Shown piece after piece: positions 55,542-63,933 of a stretch of 64,000 nucleotides of DNA. The DNA comes from Microbacterium sp. Au-Mic1 (lineage in GTDB: Bacteria; Actinomycetota; Actinomycetes; Actinomycetales; Microbacteriaceae): NCBI RefSeq assembly GCF_021341785.1, contig NZ_JAJTTF010000007.1:186001-250000 (forward strand). Direction: 5' to 3'. The notes beneath the pieces were generated by a model, which was given only the letters and a program-made list of their open reading frames with translations, did not search any database and was not told where the DNA came from. The translations under genes were made by a program, and so were the position numbers. The stretch's first letter is position 1. Each line of letters starts with the position of its first letter.

Positions 55542-56555
55542 GTGACTGACGTCGCGCAGCGTGATGCGGCGACCCCGGTCGCCGCCGAGAACCTCGTCGG
55601 GAAGCGTCGCGCCGGCGACAGTTTCTTCCTGGGCCTGTCGACGACGGCCGCCGCGTCGATCATGGTGATCCTCGCCGGTGTTGCGATCTTCCTGATCCTC
55701 AAGGGTCTGCCCGCCATCACGGCGAACTGGGAGACGAACGGCGACCTCGCCGGCTATCAGAACAAGCACTGGGGCAGCTTCTGGAACTACGTCGCCCCGA
55801 TGCTCTGGGGCAGCATCTGGTCGGGACTGATCGCACTGATCCTCGGCGCCCCCGTCGCGATCGGCATCGCCCTGTTCATCTCGCACTACGCGCCGCGCCG
55901 GCTCGCCAGCGCGCTCGCGTACGTCGTGGACCTGCTCGCCGCCGTGCCGTCCATCGTGTTCGGCCTGTGGGGTGTCATCGTGATGCGCCCGTTCCTGCTG
56001 CCGCTCTCGGAGTTCCTCAACCAGTACTTCGGCTGGATCCCGCTCTTCGAGGGTCCGGTGTCCAGCACCGGCTCGACCATGCTCGCCGGTGGCGTGGTCC
56101 TGGCGGTGATGATCCTGCCGATCATCACCGCGCTGACCCGCGAGATCTTCCTGCAGACGCCGCGGCTGAACGAGGAGGCCGCCCTCGCCCTCGGCGCCAC
56201 GCGCTGGGAGATGATCAAGCTCGCCGTCTTCCCCTACGCCCGCAGCGGCATGGTCTCCGCCATCCTGCTCGGGCTCGGCCGGGCGCTCGGCGAGACGATG
56301 GCGATCGCGCTGATCATCTCGCCGTCGCTGCTGTTCTCGGTGAAACTGCTCACCGACGGATACAACTCGCAGACGATCGCGGGAAACATCGCGCTGAACT
56401 TCCCGATCGCGACCGACATCCAGCGCTCCGCCCTGATCGGCACCGGCCTCATGCTCTTCGTGGTGTCGCTCGCCGTCAACATGATCGCCCGCGGCATCCT
56501 CGGTCGCTCCGAGCGCAAGGCACGCACCTCGCCGAAGATTGGAAAGCGCGTATGA
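55542..56555 (+). CDS. pstC: Phosphate ABC transporter permease PstC
   Basis: The roughly 337-residue inner-membrane protein has six helices and the permease EAA loop (NEEAALALGATRWEMIKLAVFP). With PstA it forms the phosphate channel. The GTG at 55542 is preceded by GAAGAG; an ATG five codons upstream (55527) is the alternative. The stop overlaps pstA (ATGA). Confidence 0.94.
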   Translation: MTDVAQRDAATPVAAENLVGKRRAGDSFFLGLSTTAAASIMVILAGVAIFLILKGLPAITANWETNGDLAGYQNKHWGSFWNYVAPMLWGSIWSGLIALILGAPVAIGIALFISHYAPRRLASALAYVVDLLAAVPSIVFGLWGVIVMRPFLLPLSEFLNQYFGWIPLFEGPVSSTGSTMLAGGVVLAVMILPIITALTREIFLQTPRLNEEAALALGATRWEMIKLAVFPYARSGMVSAILLGLGRALGETMAIALIISPSLLFSVKLLTDGYNSQTIAGNIALNFPIATDIQRSALIGTGLMLFVVSLAVNMIARGILGRSERKARTSPKIGKRV

Positions 56556-57646
56556 CCGCCGTCAGTCCTGCGCCGACGACCGCGCCGCCGATGAGCCTCA
56601 CCAGCGGGCAGCTGCCCCGCTGGATCGAGCCCGTGCTCGCGATCGGCACCGCGGTGGTCGTGGCCGCCGTGCTCCTGGTGATCCAGCTCTTCAACCCCGC
56701 GGTGTGGCTCGTACTCACCGCCGTGGTCTACCTCATCGCGATCGGCGTCGGATCGAGCATCGTGGAGGGCCGCCGCAAGGCCGTCGACCGCGTCGTGCGC
56801 GGCCTCGTCGTATGCGCCTTCGTCCTCGCCGTGGCACCGCTGATCTCCACGGTCTGGACCGTGGTCGCGCAGGGCCTCAAGGTGGTCAACTGGGACTTCG
56901 TGACCAAGGTCGGCGGCACCGTCTTCGACCCGAACACGCTCGCCGTGACGAACACCCCCGGCGCCCTGCAGGCCGTCGTCGGCACCCTCATCATCACCGG
57001 GATCGCCGCACTGATCTCGGTGCCGATCGGGATCCTGGCCGCGGTGTATCTGACCGAGTACGCACAGCCGAGCAACCCGATGCGTCGCACGGTCACGTTC
57101 CTCGTCGATGTCATGACCGGCATCCCGTCGATCGTCGCCGGTCTGTTCGCGTTCTCGCTGATGGCGCTCATCGTCGGCCCGAAGGCGTTCAGCGGATTCT
57201 CCGCATCGATCGCGCTCTGCGTGCTGATGATCCCGATCGTGATCCGCTCCACCGAGGAGATGATCCGGCTCGTGCCGAACGAGCTGCGCGAGGCCTCGCT
57301 CGCCCTCGGAGTGCCGCGCGCCACGACCATCATCAAGGTCGTGCTGCGCACGGCCGCGAGCGGCATCGTGACGGGGGTCGTGCTGGCCGTGGCCCGCGTG
57401 ATCGGCGAGACCGCGCCGATCTTCATCGCGGCGAGCTTCACCGACAACTTCAACGCCAACCCGTTCAATGGGCCCATGCAGACCCTGCCGGTGATGGCCT
57501 ACACGGCGTACAGCTTCCCGGGCAAGGACATCGAGGCCTCTCAGGCGCAGGCCTGGGGTGCTGCCCTGCTGCTGGTCATCGTCGTCGTCATCTTCAACCT
57601 CATCGCTCGGATCGTCGCGAAGGCATTCGCGCCGAAGAGCCGCTAA
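56552..57646 (+). CDS. pstA: Phosphate ABC transporter permease PstA
   Basis: The 364-residue permease has an extra pair of N-terminal helices before the six-helix core, and the EAA loop (LREASLALGVPRATTIIKVVL). It pairs with PstC. The start overlaps the pstC stop by four bases. The first 30 residues are polar and probably cytoplasmic. Confidence 0.95.
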   Translation: MTAVSPAPTTAPPMSLTSGQLPRWIEPVLAIGTAVVVAAVLLVIQLFNPAVWLVLTAVVYLIAIGVGSSIVEGRRKAVDRVVRGLVVCAFVLAVAPLISTVWTVVAQGLKVVNWDFVTKVGGTVFDPNTLAVTNTPGALQAVVGTLIITGIAALISVPIGILAAVYLTEYAQPSNPMRRTVTFLVDVMTGIPSIVAGLFAFSLMALIVGPKAFSGFSASIALCVLMIPIVIRSTEEMIRLVPNELREASLALGVPRATTIIKVVLRTAASGIVTGVVLAVARVIGETAPIFIAASFTDNFNANPFNGPMQTLPVMAYTAYSFPGKDIEASQAQAWGAALLLVIVVVIFNLIARIVAKAFAPKSR

Positions 57647-57664
57647 CTCAGGAAGGCACGCAGC

Positions 57665-58444
57665 GTGTCCAAGAGCATCGAAGTCAACGATCTGAACGTC
57701 TTCTACAGCGACTTCCTCGCCGTCGAGGACGTGTCCATGAACATCGAGCCCCGCACCGTGACCGCCTTCATCGGCCCGTCCGGCTGCGGGAAGTCGACGT
57801 TCCTGCGCACCCTCAACCGGATGCACGAGGTCATCCCCGGCGCGACGGTCAAGGGCAGCGTGTACATCGACGGCGAGAACCTGTACGCCCCGGGCGTCGA
57901 CCCGGTGCTCGTGCGCCGCCAGGTGGGCATGGTGTTCCAGCGTCCCAACCCGTTCCCGACGATGTCGATCAAGGAGAACGTGCTCGCCGGCGTCCGCCTG
58001 AACAACAAGCGGATCTCCGCCTCGGACGCGGACGCTCTCGTGGAGAAGTCGCTGCGCGGCGCCAACCTGTGGAACGAGGTCAAGGACCGCCTCGACAAGC
58101 CGGGCGCGGGTCTCTCCGGCGGACAGCAGCAGCGTCTGTGCATCGCCCGGACCATCGCCGTGTCCCCGCAGGTGGTGCTGATGGACGAGCCGTGCTCGGC
58201 CCTCGACCCCATCTCCACGTTCGCGATCGAGGAACTCATCACCGAGCTCAAGAACGAGTTCACGATCGTGATCGTGACCCACAACATGCAGCAGGCGTCG
58301 CGTGTGAGCGACAAGACGGCGTTCTTCAACATCGCCGGCACCGGCAAGCCGGGCAAGCTCATCGAGTTCGCCGACACGGCGACCATCTTCACCTCGCCGA
58401 AGGAGCAGGCCACCGAGGACTACGTCTCCGGCCGCTTCGGATGA
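57665..58444 (+). CDS. pstB: Phosphate ABC transporter ATPase PstB
   Basis: The 259-residue ATPase has Walker [10 protein letters not shown] followed by [10 protein letters not shown], signature LSGGQQQR, Walker [14 protein letters not shown] and H-loop IVTHNMQQA; the [10 protein letters not shown] form is typical of PstB. The GTG at 57665 follows AGGAAGG. It ends the pstSCAB operon before a hairpin and the second pstS. Confidence 0.96.
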   Translation: MSKSIEVNDLNVFYSDFLAVEDVSMNIEPRTVTAFIGPSGCGKSTFLRTLNRMHEVIPGATVKGSVYIDGENLYAPGVDPVLVRRQVGMVFQRPNPFPTMSIKENVLAGVRLNNKRISASDADALVEKSLRGANLWNEVKDRLDKPGAGLSGGQQQRLCIARTIAVSPQVVLMDEPCSALDPISTFAIEELITELKNEFTIVIVTHNMQQASRVSDKTAFFNIAGTGKPGKLIEFADTATIFTSPKEQATEDYVSGRFG

Positions 58445-58451
58445 TCGTCGA

Positions 58452-58484
58452 CCGAGTGCACCCGGCGCCGCCGCGTGCACTCGG
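58452..58484 (+). terminator. Hairpin between pstB and the second pstS
   Basis: CCGAGTGCAC (58452-58461) pairs perfectly with GTGCACTCGG (58475-58484) across a 13-base loop, 8 bases after the pstB stop. It is a likely terminator for pstSCAB. Confidence 0.6.
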
Positions 58485-58530
58485 CCCTCGTGCGCTGGGC
58501 TATCCTGGCCCACGACCGAGGGGATCCATC

Positions 58531-59640
58531 GTGACGACGTGCCGCTTCGCGGGCCTCGCAGCGCTCGCCGCCGTCTCGGCGCTTGTGCTCGCGAGCTGCG
58601 CAGGTCCGGATGCGGGTGCTCCGCGCACCACTGCGCCGACGATCCCGCCGCCGCCCCCGCTCTCCGGCGGCATTCTGGGCGCCGGTTCCTCGGCGCAGCA
58701 GGGCGCGATCGGTTCCTGGTCCGCGCTCCTCACCGCCGCCCACCCCGATGCTCACGTGGCATTCGACCCATCCGGATCCGGAGCCGGTCGTCAGTCGTTC
58801 CGTGAGGGTCGGGTGTCGTTCGCAGGTTCGGACGTGCCCTTCACGACCGACGAGGTCGCAGCCAGTGGCTTCACGGCGTGTGCCAAGGGGTCCGAGCTCA
58901 TCGAGATCCCCGCGTACGTCTCGCCGATCGCCATCGTCTTCACCCTCCGCGGCGTCGACTCTCTGAAGCTCGATCCGAAGACCCTCGCGGGTATCTTCAC
59001 CGGCGCCATCACGGCCTGGAACGACCCTGCGATCGTGGCCACCAACCCGACGGCGAAGCTGCCTGCGTCGCCGATCGTCCCGGTGCACCGCTCCGATGCC
59101 TCGGGCACCACCGCCAACTTCACCGACTACCTTGACCAGACGTCACCGGATGTCTGGACCGCCGGCGTTGTCGACAGCTGGCCGACAGGTCTCGGCGGCG
59201 AACCCGCCCAGAAGTCATCCGGCGTCGCCGCCGCAGTGCGGGGAGGCGAAGGCCGGATCGGCTACATCGACGCCGGCGAGGCCGAAGGCCTGGCCTCGGT
59301 CGCGATCAGAGTCGGGAACGACTGGGTGGGGCCCTCCGCTCAGGGAGCGAGCGCCGCGTTGGATGCGGCGAGGACGGAGCAGGGCCGCGCACCGGGCGAT
59401 GTCGCGATCCGGATCGACCGCGGCACCACCGCCGAGGGGGCCTACCCCTTGCTGTTGGTGGGGAGCCTCATCGGCTGCGCTCGGTACGACAGTGCAGAGA
59501 CCGCGGCGCTGACGAAGGCCTTCTTCTCGATCGCCGTCTCGGGCGAAGGGCAGCGGGCGGCCGCTGCCGCCACCGGCAGCGCTCCGATCTCGGACGAACT
59601 GCGCACCAAGGCCCAGTTCGCGATCGACCTGATCGTCTAG
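58531..59640 (+). CDS. Second PstS-like phosphate-binding lipoprotein
   Basis: The 369-residue protein has a lipoprotein signal with lipobox LASC and a Pro-rich stretch, then the PstS fold with GAGSSAQQGAIGSWS, DPSGSGAGRQSF, AGSDVPFT and RSDASGTTANFTDYL. The phosphate-contacting serines and Asp of PstS appear retained. It is a diverged paralogue of the first PstS and may differ in affinity or substrate. The GTG at 58531 follows GAGGGG. A hairpin separates it from pstB, so it may have its own promoter. Confidence 0.92.
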   Translation: MTTCRFAGLAALAAVSALVLASCAGPDAGAPRTTAPTIPPPPPLSGGILGAGSSAQQGAIGSWSALLTAAHPDAHVAFDPSGSGAGRQSFREGRVSFAGSDVPFTTDEVAASGFTACAKGSELIEIPAYVSPIAIVFTLRGVDSLKLDPKTLAGIFTGAITAWNDPAIVATNPTAKLPASPIVPVHRSDASGTTANFTDYLDQTSPDVWTAGVVDSWPTGLGGEPAQKSSGVAAAVRGGEGRIGYIDAGEAEGLASVAIRVGNDWVGPSAQGASAALDAARTEQGRAPGDVAIRIDRGTTAEGAYPLLLVGSLIGCARYDSAETAALTKAFFSIAVSGEGQRAAAAATGSAPISDELRTKAQFAIDLIV

Positions 59641-59744
59641 CACCGCCGAACGGGTGAGATCAGGATCCGGCGGCTACGACAGGACCGACCGCCACGGGAC
59701 CTCGATGGTCCGCACGATGCCGGACGCGCCGTGTGCGCCTGCCG

Positions 59745-60476
59745 TCAGCGGTACTCGGGATTGGCGTCGTAGCCCCAGCGCTCGCCGTCGTTCCATGCCT
59801 GTCGCAGGTTCCCGTAGGCGGGGATGCCGCCGGCATCCTTGAGCCGCCTCGCCGTGTGCAGGAGGTTCCAGGTCATGAACGTCGTGTTGCGATTGGTGAA
59901 GTCGCTCTCCGGGCCGCCCGAACCGGGATCCAGATAGCTCGGTCCGGGCCCGATCGCACCGATCCACCCCGCATCCGCCGCCGGCGGGATGGTGAATCCG
60001 ATGTGCTGCAGGCTGTACAGGATCGACATCGCTGCGTGCTTGACGCCGTCCTCGTTGCCGGTGATGATCGCGCCGCCGGTCTTGCCGTAATAGACGTACT
60101 GGCCCTTGTCGTTGAACAGGCCGCTCATCGCGTAGAGCCGCTCGATGAGCTTGCGAGTGATCGAGGCGTTGTCACCGAGCCACAGCGGCCCGCCCACCAC
60201 GAGGATGTCGGCAGCGTCGATCAGCGGCCAGATCTCGTCCGGCCACGCATCGCTCGCCCAGCCGTGCTCGCGCATGTCGGGGTAGACCCCGGTCGCGACG
60301 TCATGGTCGATGAAGCGGATGCCGTCGACGGTCACGCCCTGCGATCGCATCAGCGCGATGCTGCGATCCATCAGCCCCTGGGTGTGACTGAGTTCGGGAC
60401 TGCGCTTCAGAGTGCAGTTGACGAACACCGCACGAAGGTCGTCGTAGGCCGCAGGAGCGACCGGGAGCTCTGCCAT
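59745..60476 (-). CDS. Flavodoxin-fold NAD(P)H-dependent reductase
   Basis: The 243-residue protein has an FMN-binding fold: AVFVNCTLKRSPELSHTQ forms the phosphate loop and ADILVVGGPLWLGDNASITRK the second loop. It resembles flavodoxin-like quinone or azo reductases. The C-terminal third (NTTFMTWNLLHTARRLKDAG) is typical of the group. The substrate is unknown. TAGTCT six bases upstream of the ATG suggests a leaderless start. Confidence 0.86.
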   Translation of the reverse strand: MAELPVAPAAYDDLRAVFVNCTLKRSPELSHTQGLMDRSIALMRSQGVTVDGIRFIDHDVATGVYPDMREHGWASDAWPDEIWPLIDAADILVVGGPLWLGDNASITRKLIERLYAMSGLFNDKGQYVYYGKTGGAIITGNEDGVKHAAMSILYSLQHIGFTIPPAADAGWIGAIGPGPSYLDPGSGGPESDFTNRNTTFMTWNLLHTARRLKDAGGIPAYGNLRQAWNDGERWGYDANPEYR

Positions 60477-60526
60477 GTGGGCAGACTACGACCTTCACTC
60501 CCCGCGGAACAGGCCTTCAGCGAACC

Positions 60527-61417
60527 TCAGTCCCGCGCGGAGAGCAGGTAGGCGTTCAGGCCGTCGGTGAATGCATGGTCGACGGTGAGCGTCGCCTCAT
60601 CGATCGCGGTGATCGGGGCTGCCAGGCGCACACTCGAGAGAAGCCAGGCGTGGTCCGCGGTGGCGAGGTCCGCAGTCGGCACGGTGGCGTACTCCGTGAC
60701 GTACCCTTGAGCCTCGAGGTGCGCGAAGAGGCTGATCTGCGTGGTGCCCTGCAGGATGCCGCCATGGGGCGCCGGCGTGACGAAGCGGTCGCCGAAGCGC
60801 AGGATGAGCGAAGCCGTCGGCGCCTCCAGCACGACGCCGTCCGTGGTGACGAAGATCGCGTCGTCGGCATCGCGGCGGTGCGCCTCCCGGAGCGCGGACA
60901 TGTTCACCGCGTACGACAGCGTCTTCGCGCCCAGCAGCAGCCAGGGCGAGCGCTCGGCGGCGCCGCTGTCATAGCCGCGGTCGAGAGTGACGACGCGGAT
61001 CCCCTCGGAGCGTGCGGCGGAGAAGTCGGCAGCCGGGGCGGCGGTGACCCACGCCGTGGGCGCCGGACCGTGGTCGACGCCACGGCTGAGGATGAGCTTG
61101 ATGACCCACTCCCCCGAACCGCACTCGGCGGCGGCGAGCGCGATGGCCTGACGCCATTGCTCGCGGTGCGGTTCGGGCAGTTCGCACAGAGCGGCCGAGT
61201 GCGCGAGCCGCTGCACGTGCGCTTCGACCTCCTGGGCGTGCCCGTCGACGACGCCGATCGACTCGAAGATGCCGTCGCCGCGCTGCGTGCTCAGCTCGCC
61301 CACGCTGAGGGCGGGAGCACCCGGGTCGATCCGGCGGAAGCCGTCGCTGAAATCCGCCCGCTCCTCATCCGTGGACTCGGCGGGGGTGATCAGCAGGGCG
61401 AATCGGGCTGCGGCCAT
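60527..61417 (-). CDS. pabC: 4-amino-4-deoxychorismate lyase (aminotransferase class IV)
   Basis: The 296-residue PLP enzyme has the class IV blocks RGDGIFESIGV, LLLGAKTLSYAVNM with the PLP lysine, and GVVLEAPTASLILRF. It releases pyruvate to give p-aminobenzoate, the step after PabAB. A D-amino-acid or branched-chain transaminase is the other class IV possibility, but the pairing with pabAB in this window favours PabC. TAGGCT six bases before the ATG gives a leaderless pattern. Confidence 0.87.
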   Translation of the reverse strand: MAAARFALLITPAESTDEERADFSDGFRRIDPGAPALSVGELSTQRGDGIFESIGVVDGHAQEVEAHVQRLAHSAALCELPEPHREQWRQAIALAAAECGSGEWVIKLILSRGVDHGPAPTAWVTAAPAADFSAARSEGIRVVTLDRGYDSGAAERSPWLLLGAKTLSYAVNMSALREAHRRDADDAIFVTTDGVVLEAPTASLILRFGDRFVTPAPHGGILQGTTQISLFAHLEAQGYVTEYATVPTADLATADHAWLLSSVRLAAPITAIDEATLTVDHAFTDGLNAYLLSARD

Positions 61418-61487
61418 AGGACGAGCCTAGGGCGTGCACGACGCGCCCGGCGTCGCGGTCGACGGGAATACCGCCGCCCCCGACGCG

Positions 61488-61586
61488 TTACACTTGATCG
61501 GCCGGGCCGCATAACCCCGGGCTCCATTTTTCGCCGCTGCGAGCGGCCTTCCGCCGAGAGGCGTTCTTGCGGCCCGGCTTCTTCAT
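61488..61586. other. Structured intergenic element; possible small basic peptide on the minus strand
   Basis: On the plus strand, GCCGGGCCGCA near 61501 pairs over 11 bp with TGCGGCCCGGC near 61578 and is followed by TTCTTC; TACACT (61489-61494) lies just before. Inside is a small hairpin GCCGC-N5-GCGGC. On the minus strand the same DNA reads as a 32-codon frame from ATG 61586 to TAA 61488 with a strongly basic start, MKKPGRKNASRRKAARSGEK, but no Shine-Dalgarno. It may be a small RNA, a small protein or both; I cannot decide. Confidence 0.4.
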
Positions 61587-61661
61587 GTCCGGGCGCAGAC
61601 GCGACCCTGTCGGGAGTGATCGCCGGATCCGGTCGTCGTCAACGGCGCCTCGAGGATCCGC

Positions 61662-62291
61662 TCAGTTCAGCGAACCGTCGCGCCACGCGGCGGCGGAAGC
61701 CGTCAGATCCAACGCGAAGGCGCTGAGTCGGGCCGCGCGCGTGGTGAGCTCGCTCGCCCGGTCGGGCTCGGTCGGGTCGTAGTCGTCGGCGATGTGCGTC
61801 GAGCCCGAGGCCTGCACGCGGCAGAACGCCGCCGCGCGCTCGAGCGCGATCGCGAAGTCGCCCGAGAACGCGCCGTGCAGGATCGTGTCGATGAGTGCCA
61901 CGAGCTCGTCCGGGCCGGCCGGAACCGGTGCGCCTGCCACGAGCGCGTCGACGGACGGCAGCTCAACCCGGCCGCGCTCATGAAGGAGCGCGGCGAGGGA
62001 CGGATCCGTGTGGATCGAAACCTGCAGCAGGTAGAGCCGCCACAGGGTTCCCGGCAGCGAGACGGCAGGGCTCTTCGCCCAGAGCTCCGCGACCTCGTCG
62101 ATGCCGTGCTCGGTCGCATAGGCCACGAGTCGCTCAGCGCTCACGCCGCTGTCGTCCGCACGCACCCGAGCCAGCAGCGCCGACGCGGTGGCGTGCGCCA
62201 TGCGCGTCTGCTCGGCCGGGTCGTGGGATCCGAGCAGATAGTCGAACGTCTCCGGGGAGAGGCGGACGGGGCGATGGAACGGTGCGGGCAC
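61662..62291 (-). CDS. Hypothetical helical protein
   Basis: The 209-residue protein is mostly helical and begins MPAPFHRPVRLSPETFDYLL. I do not recognise a domain. The segment FDYLLGSHDPAEQTRMAHATA and a later ALERAAAFCRV could form a helical bundle. The GTG start at 62291 has TAGCCT six bases upstream, a leaderless pattern that supports a real gene. It is divergent from tRNA-Lys. Confidence 0.75.
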   Translation of the reverse strand: MPAPFHRPVRLSPETFDYLLGSHDPAEQTRMAHATASALLARVRADDSGVSAERLVAYATEHGIDEVAELWAKSPAVSLPGTLWRLYLLQVSIHTDPSLAALLHERGRVELPSVDALVAGAPVPAGPDELVALIDTILHGAFSGDFAIALERAAAFCRVQASGSTHIADDYDPTEPDRASELTTRAARLSAFALDLTASAAAWRDGSLN

Positions 62292-62355
62292 CGACCCAGG
62301 CTACGCGCGGTGTCCGACTCGGGCACCCAGTCGCGACCGATAGACTCGACGACAC

Positions 62356-62428
62356 GGGCCTCTAGCTCAGTTGGCAGAGCATCGGACTTTTAATCCGCGG
62401 GTCGTGGGTTCGAGCCCCACGGGGCCCA
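62356..62428 (+). tRNA. tRNA-Lys (anticodon TTT)
   Basis: Acceptor stem GGGCCTC with GGGGCCC, D arm GCTCAGTTGGCAGAGC, anticodon loop CTTTTAA and T arm GTGGGTTCGAGCCCCAC. TAGACT at 62341-62346 is a likely -10. CCA is not fully encoded. The first base pair of the anticodon stem is a T-C mismatch. Confidence 0.95.
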
Positions 62429-62445
62429 CCGATCTTGCGCTCGGA

Positions 62446-63933
62446 TCAGCGCTCCCTGCGGCGCAGCGCGGCCAGGAGGAGATGAGCTGGCAGTACCTCG
62501 GCCGGATCCGACAACGTCACACCGAGCTCCTCCGCCCGCCGCAGCCGCGTCTGCACCGTGTTCCGATGCGCGCCGAGTCGCACGGCGGCGGCAGAGACCG
62601 AGCCACACGACGAGAGGTACGCCAGCACGGTGTCGATGATCTGCCCTGCCCCGGGATCCCCGAGGAGTCGCGGGTAGAGCACGTCGACGAGCTGCGCAGC
62701 GAGGTCGGCCGGCACGAGGCGTCCGAGCAGCCGCGCGGGGATCCGGCCGAAGTCCACGAACGCGTCCGCGCGCGGCGCGTCCGGCGATGGATCAGCGAGG
62801 CGCGCCGCGAGCCACGCCTCGCGGACGGCATGCCGCGCCTCCGCCGCCGAGCGGTGCACCTGGGAGGCTCCGCCGGCGAGCGGCAGCCCGGCGGTGTGCA
62901 CGAGACCGTCGCGTACCCGGTCCAGGCTCTCGGCGCCGCGCTCCGGATCCGTCACGGGGAGGAACCCGATCCACCCGCCGTCGAACCGCGCGAGGGGGGA
63001 ATCGGGGAACGCGAGGCGCCAGAGTTGATGCACGAGCGCGCCGAGCCGCTCCGGCTCGTCGGAGAGCAGGCAGACGGCGTGGAAGGCGTCGTCGAACGGC
63101 CCGGCCGAGATGCCCGCGGGGCTCTGGAACGCCGGCTCGTCGAAGGCGGCGACGGGCGCGAGCCCCGTGAGCGCCGTGATCGCGACGGCGGGCAGTGAGT
63201 CATGCGTCGCGGCGAGCCGCAGCTCGAGCAGCAACGCCCGGAGCGACGGCGCCGCCCCGGCGAGAAGAGCCCCCGCGAACCCCGCCGCGGCGGCCGGCAC
63301 CGCCGCGCGCAGGGCTCCGTCATCGCCGTCGCGCGGGGAGAGATCGGCGCGCACGAGCGTCACTGGAGGGCCGGAGGGACGCGGCTCCCCTCCCGCACCG
63401 GCCGGCGCCGCGAACGTCCGTACCCCGGCCGACTCGACCCAGACCGGGGCTCCGTCCAGCTCTCCGGAGAGCAGCGCCACCGCCTGTGCCGGGTCGTCCG
63501 CCGCGGCGAGCCGGTCGACGGCCGATCGCACCCGTGCGGCCGACTCGGCGCGGGCCGCGCCGATCCGGATCGCGACGTCGAGCGCGAGCCGGGTCATGTC
63601 GCGCCGTGTGCTGAGAAGAGACACTCCGAGGCGTTTCGCGAGTTCGATCACCGAGGCGGTGAACGGCTGCTCGGGGATGATCACCGCGCACGCGCGTCGC
63701 TCCCACGCGTAGCGGAGGGCTGCCGAGATCATCCATCCGCCGCGGGTTTCCCCGGGGGCGAGCAGGATCACCGTGTCGGGGCCGACCGCGGCGATGTCCT
63801 CGAGGTCGGAGATGAGCGCGAGATCGCGTACCGGGCTCCCTTCGGAGACGAGGTGGAGCACGAAGAGCCCATCGAGCTCGCGGGTGTCCGTGAGGTCGCG
63901 CAGCTCGACGGCCCCGGACAGGGCGCGGTTCAC
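62446..63933 (-). CDS. PucR-family transcriptional regulator
   Basis: The 495-residue protein has an N-terminal PucR (purine catabolism) domain (about 15-125; DLTDTRELDGLFVLHLV, VILLAPGETRGG), a GGDEF-like middle and a C-terminal helix-turn-helix (about 435-480; CGSVSAAAVRLGAHRNTVQTRL). Such proteins activate purine, amino-acid or amine catabolism. The GTG at 63933 overlaps the stop of the upstream gene (GTGA), so it is at the end of an operon whose first genes lie outside the window. Confidence 0.9.
   Translation of the reverse strand: MNRALSGAVELRDLTDTRELDGLFVLHLVSEGSPVRDLALISDLEDIAAVGPDTVILLAPGETRGGWMISAALRYAWERRACAVIIPEQPFTASVIELAKRLGVSLLSTRRDMTRLALDVAIRIGAARAESAARVRSAVDRLAAADDPAQAVALLSGELDGAPVWVESAGVRTFAAPAGAGGEPRPSGPPVTLVRADLSPRDGDDGALRAAVPAAAAGFAGALLAGAAPSLRALLLELRLAATHDSLPAVAITALTGLAPVAAFDEPAFQSPAGISAGPFDDAFHAVCLLSDEPERLGALVHQLWRLAFPDSPLARFDGGWIGFLPVTDPERGAESLDRVRDGLVHTAGLPLAGGASQVHRSAAEARHAVREAWLAARLADPSPDAPRADAFVDFGRIPARLLGRLVPADLAAQLVDVLYPRLLGDPGAGQIIDTVLAYLSSCGSVSAAAVRLGAHRNTVQTRLRRAEELGVTLSDPAEVLPAHLLLAALRRRER

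Noticed and set aside
56539-58530. Upstream extension of the second pstS frame through pstA and pstB
   Set aside because: The signal peptide and GAGGGG ribosome site fix the start at 58531; the upstream part is an Arg-rich shadow.
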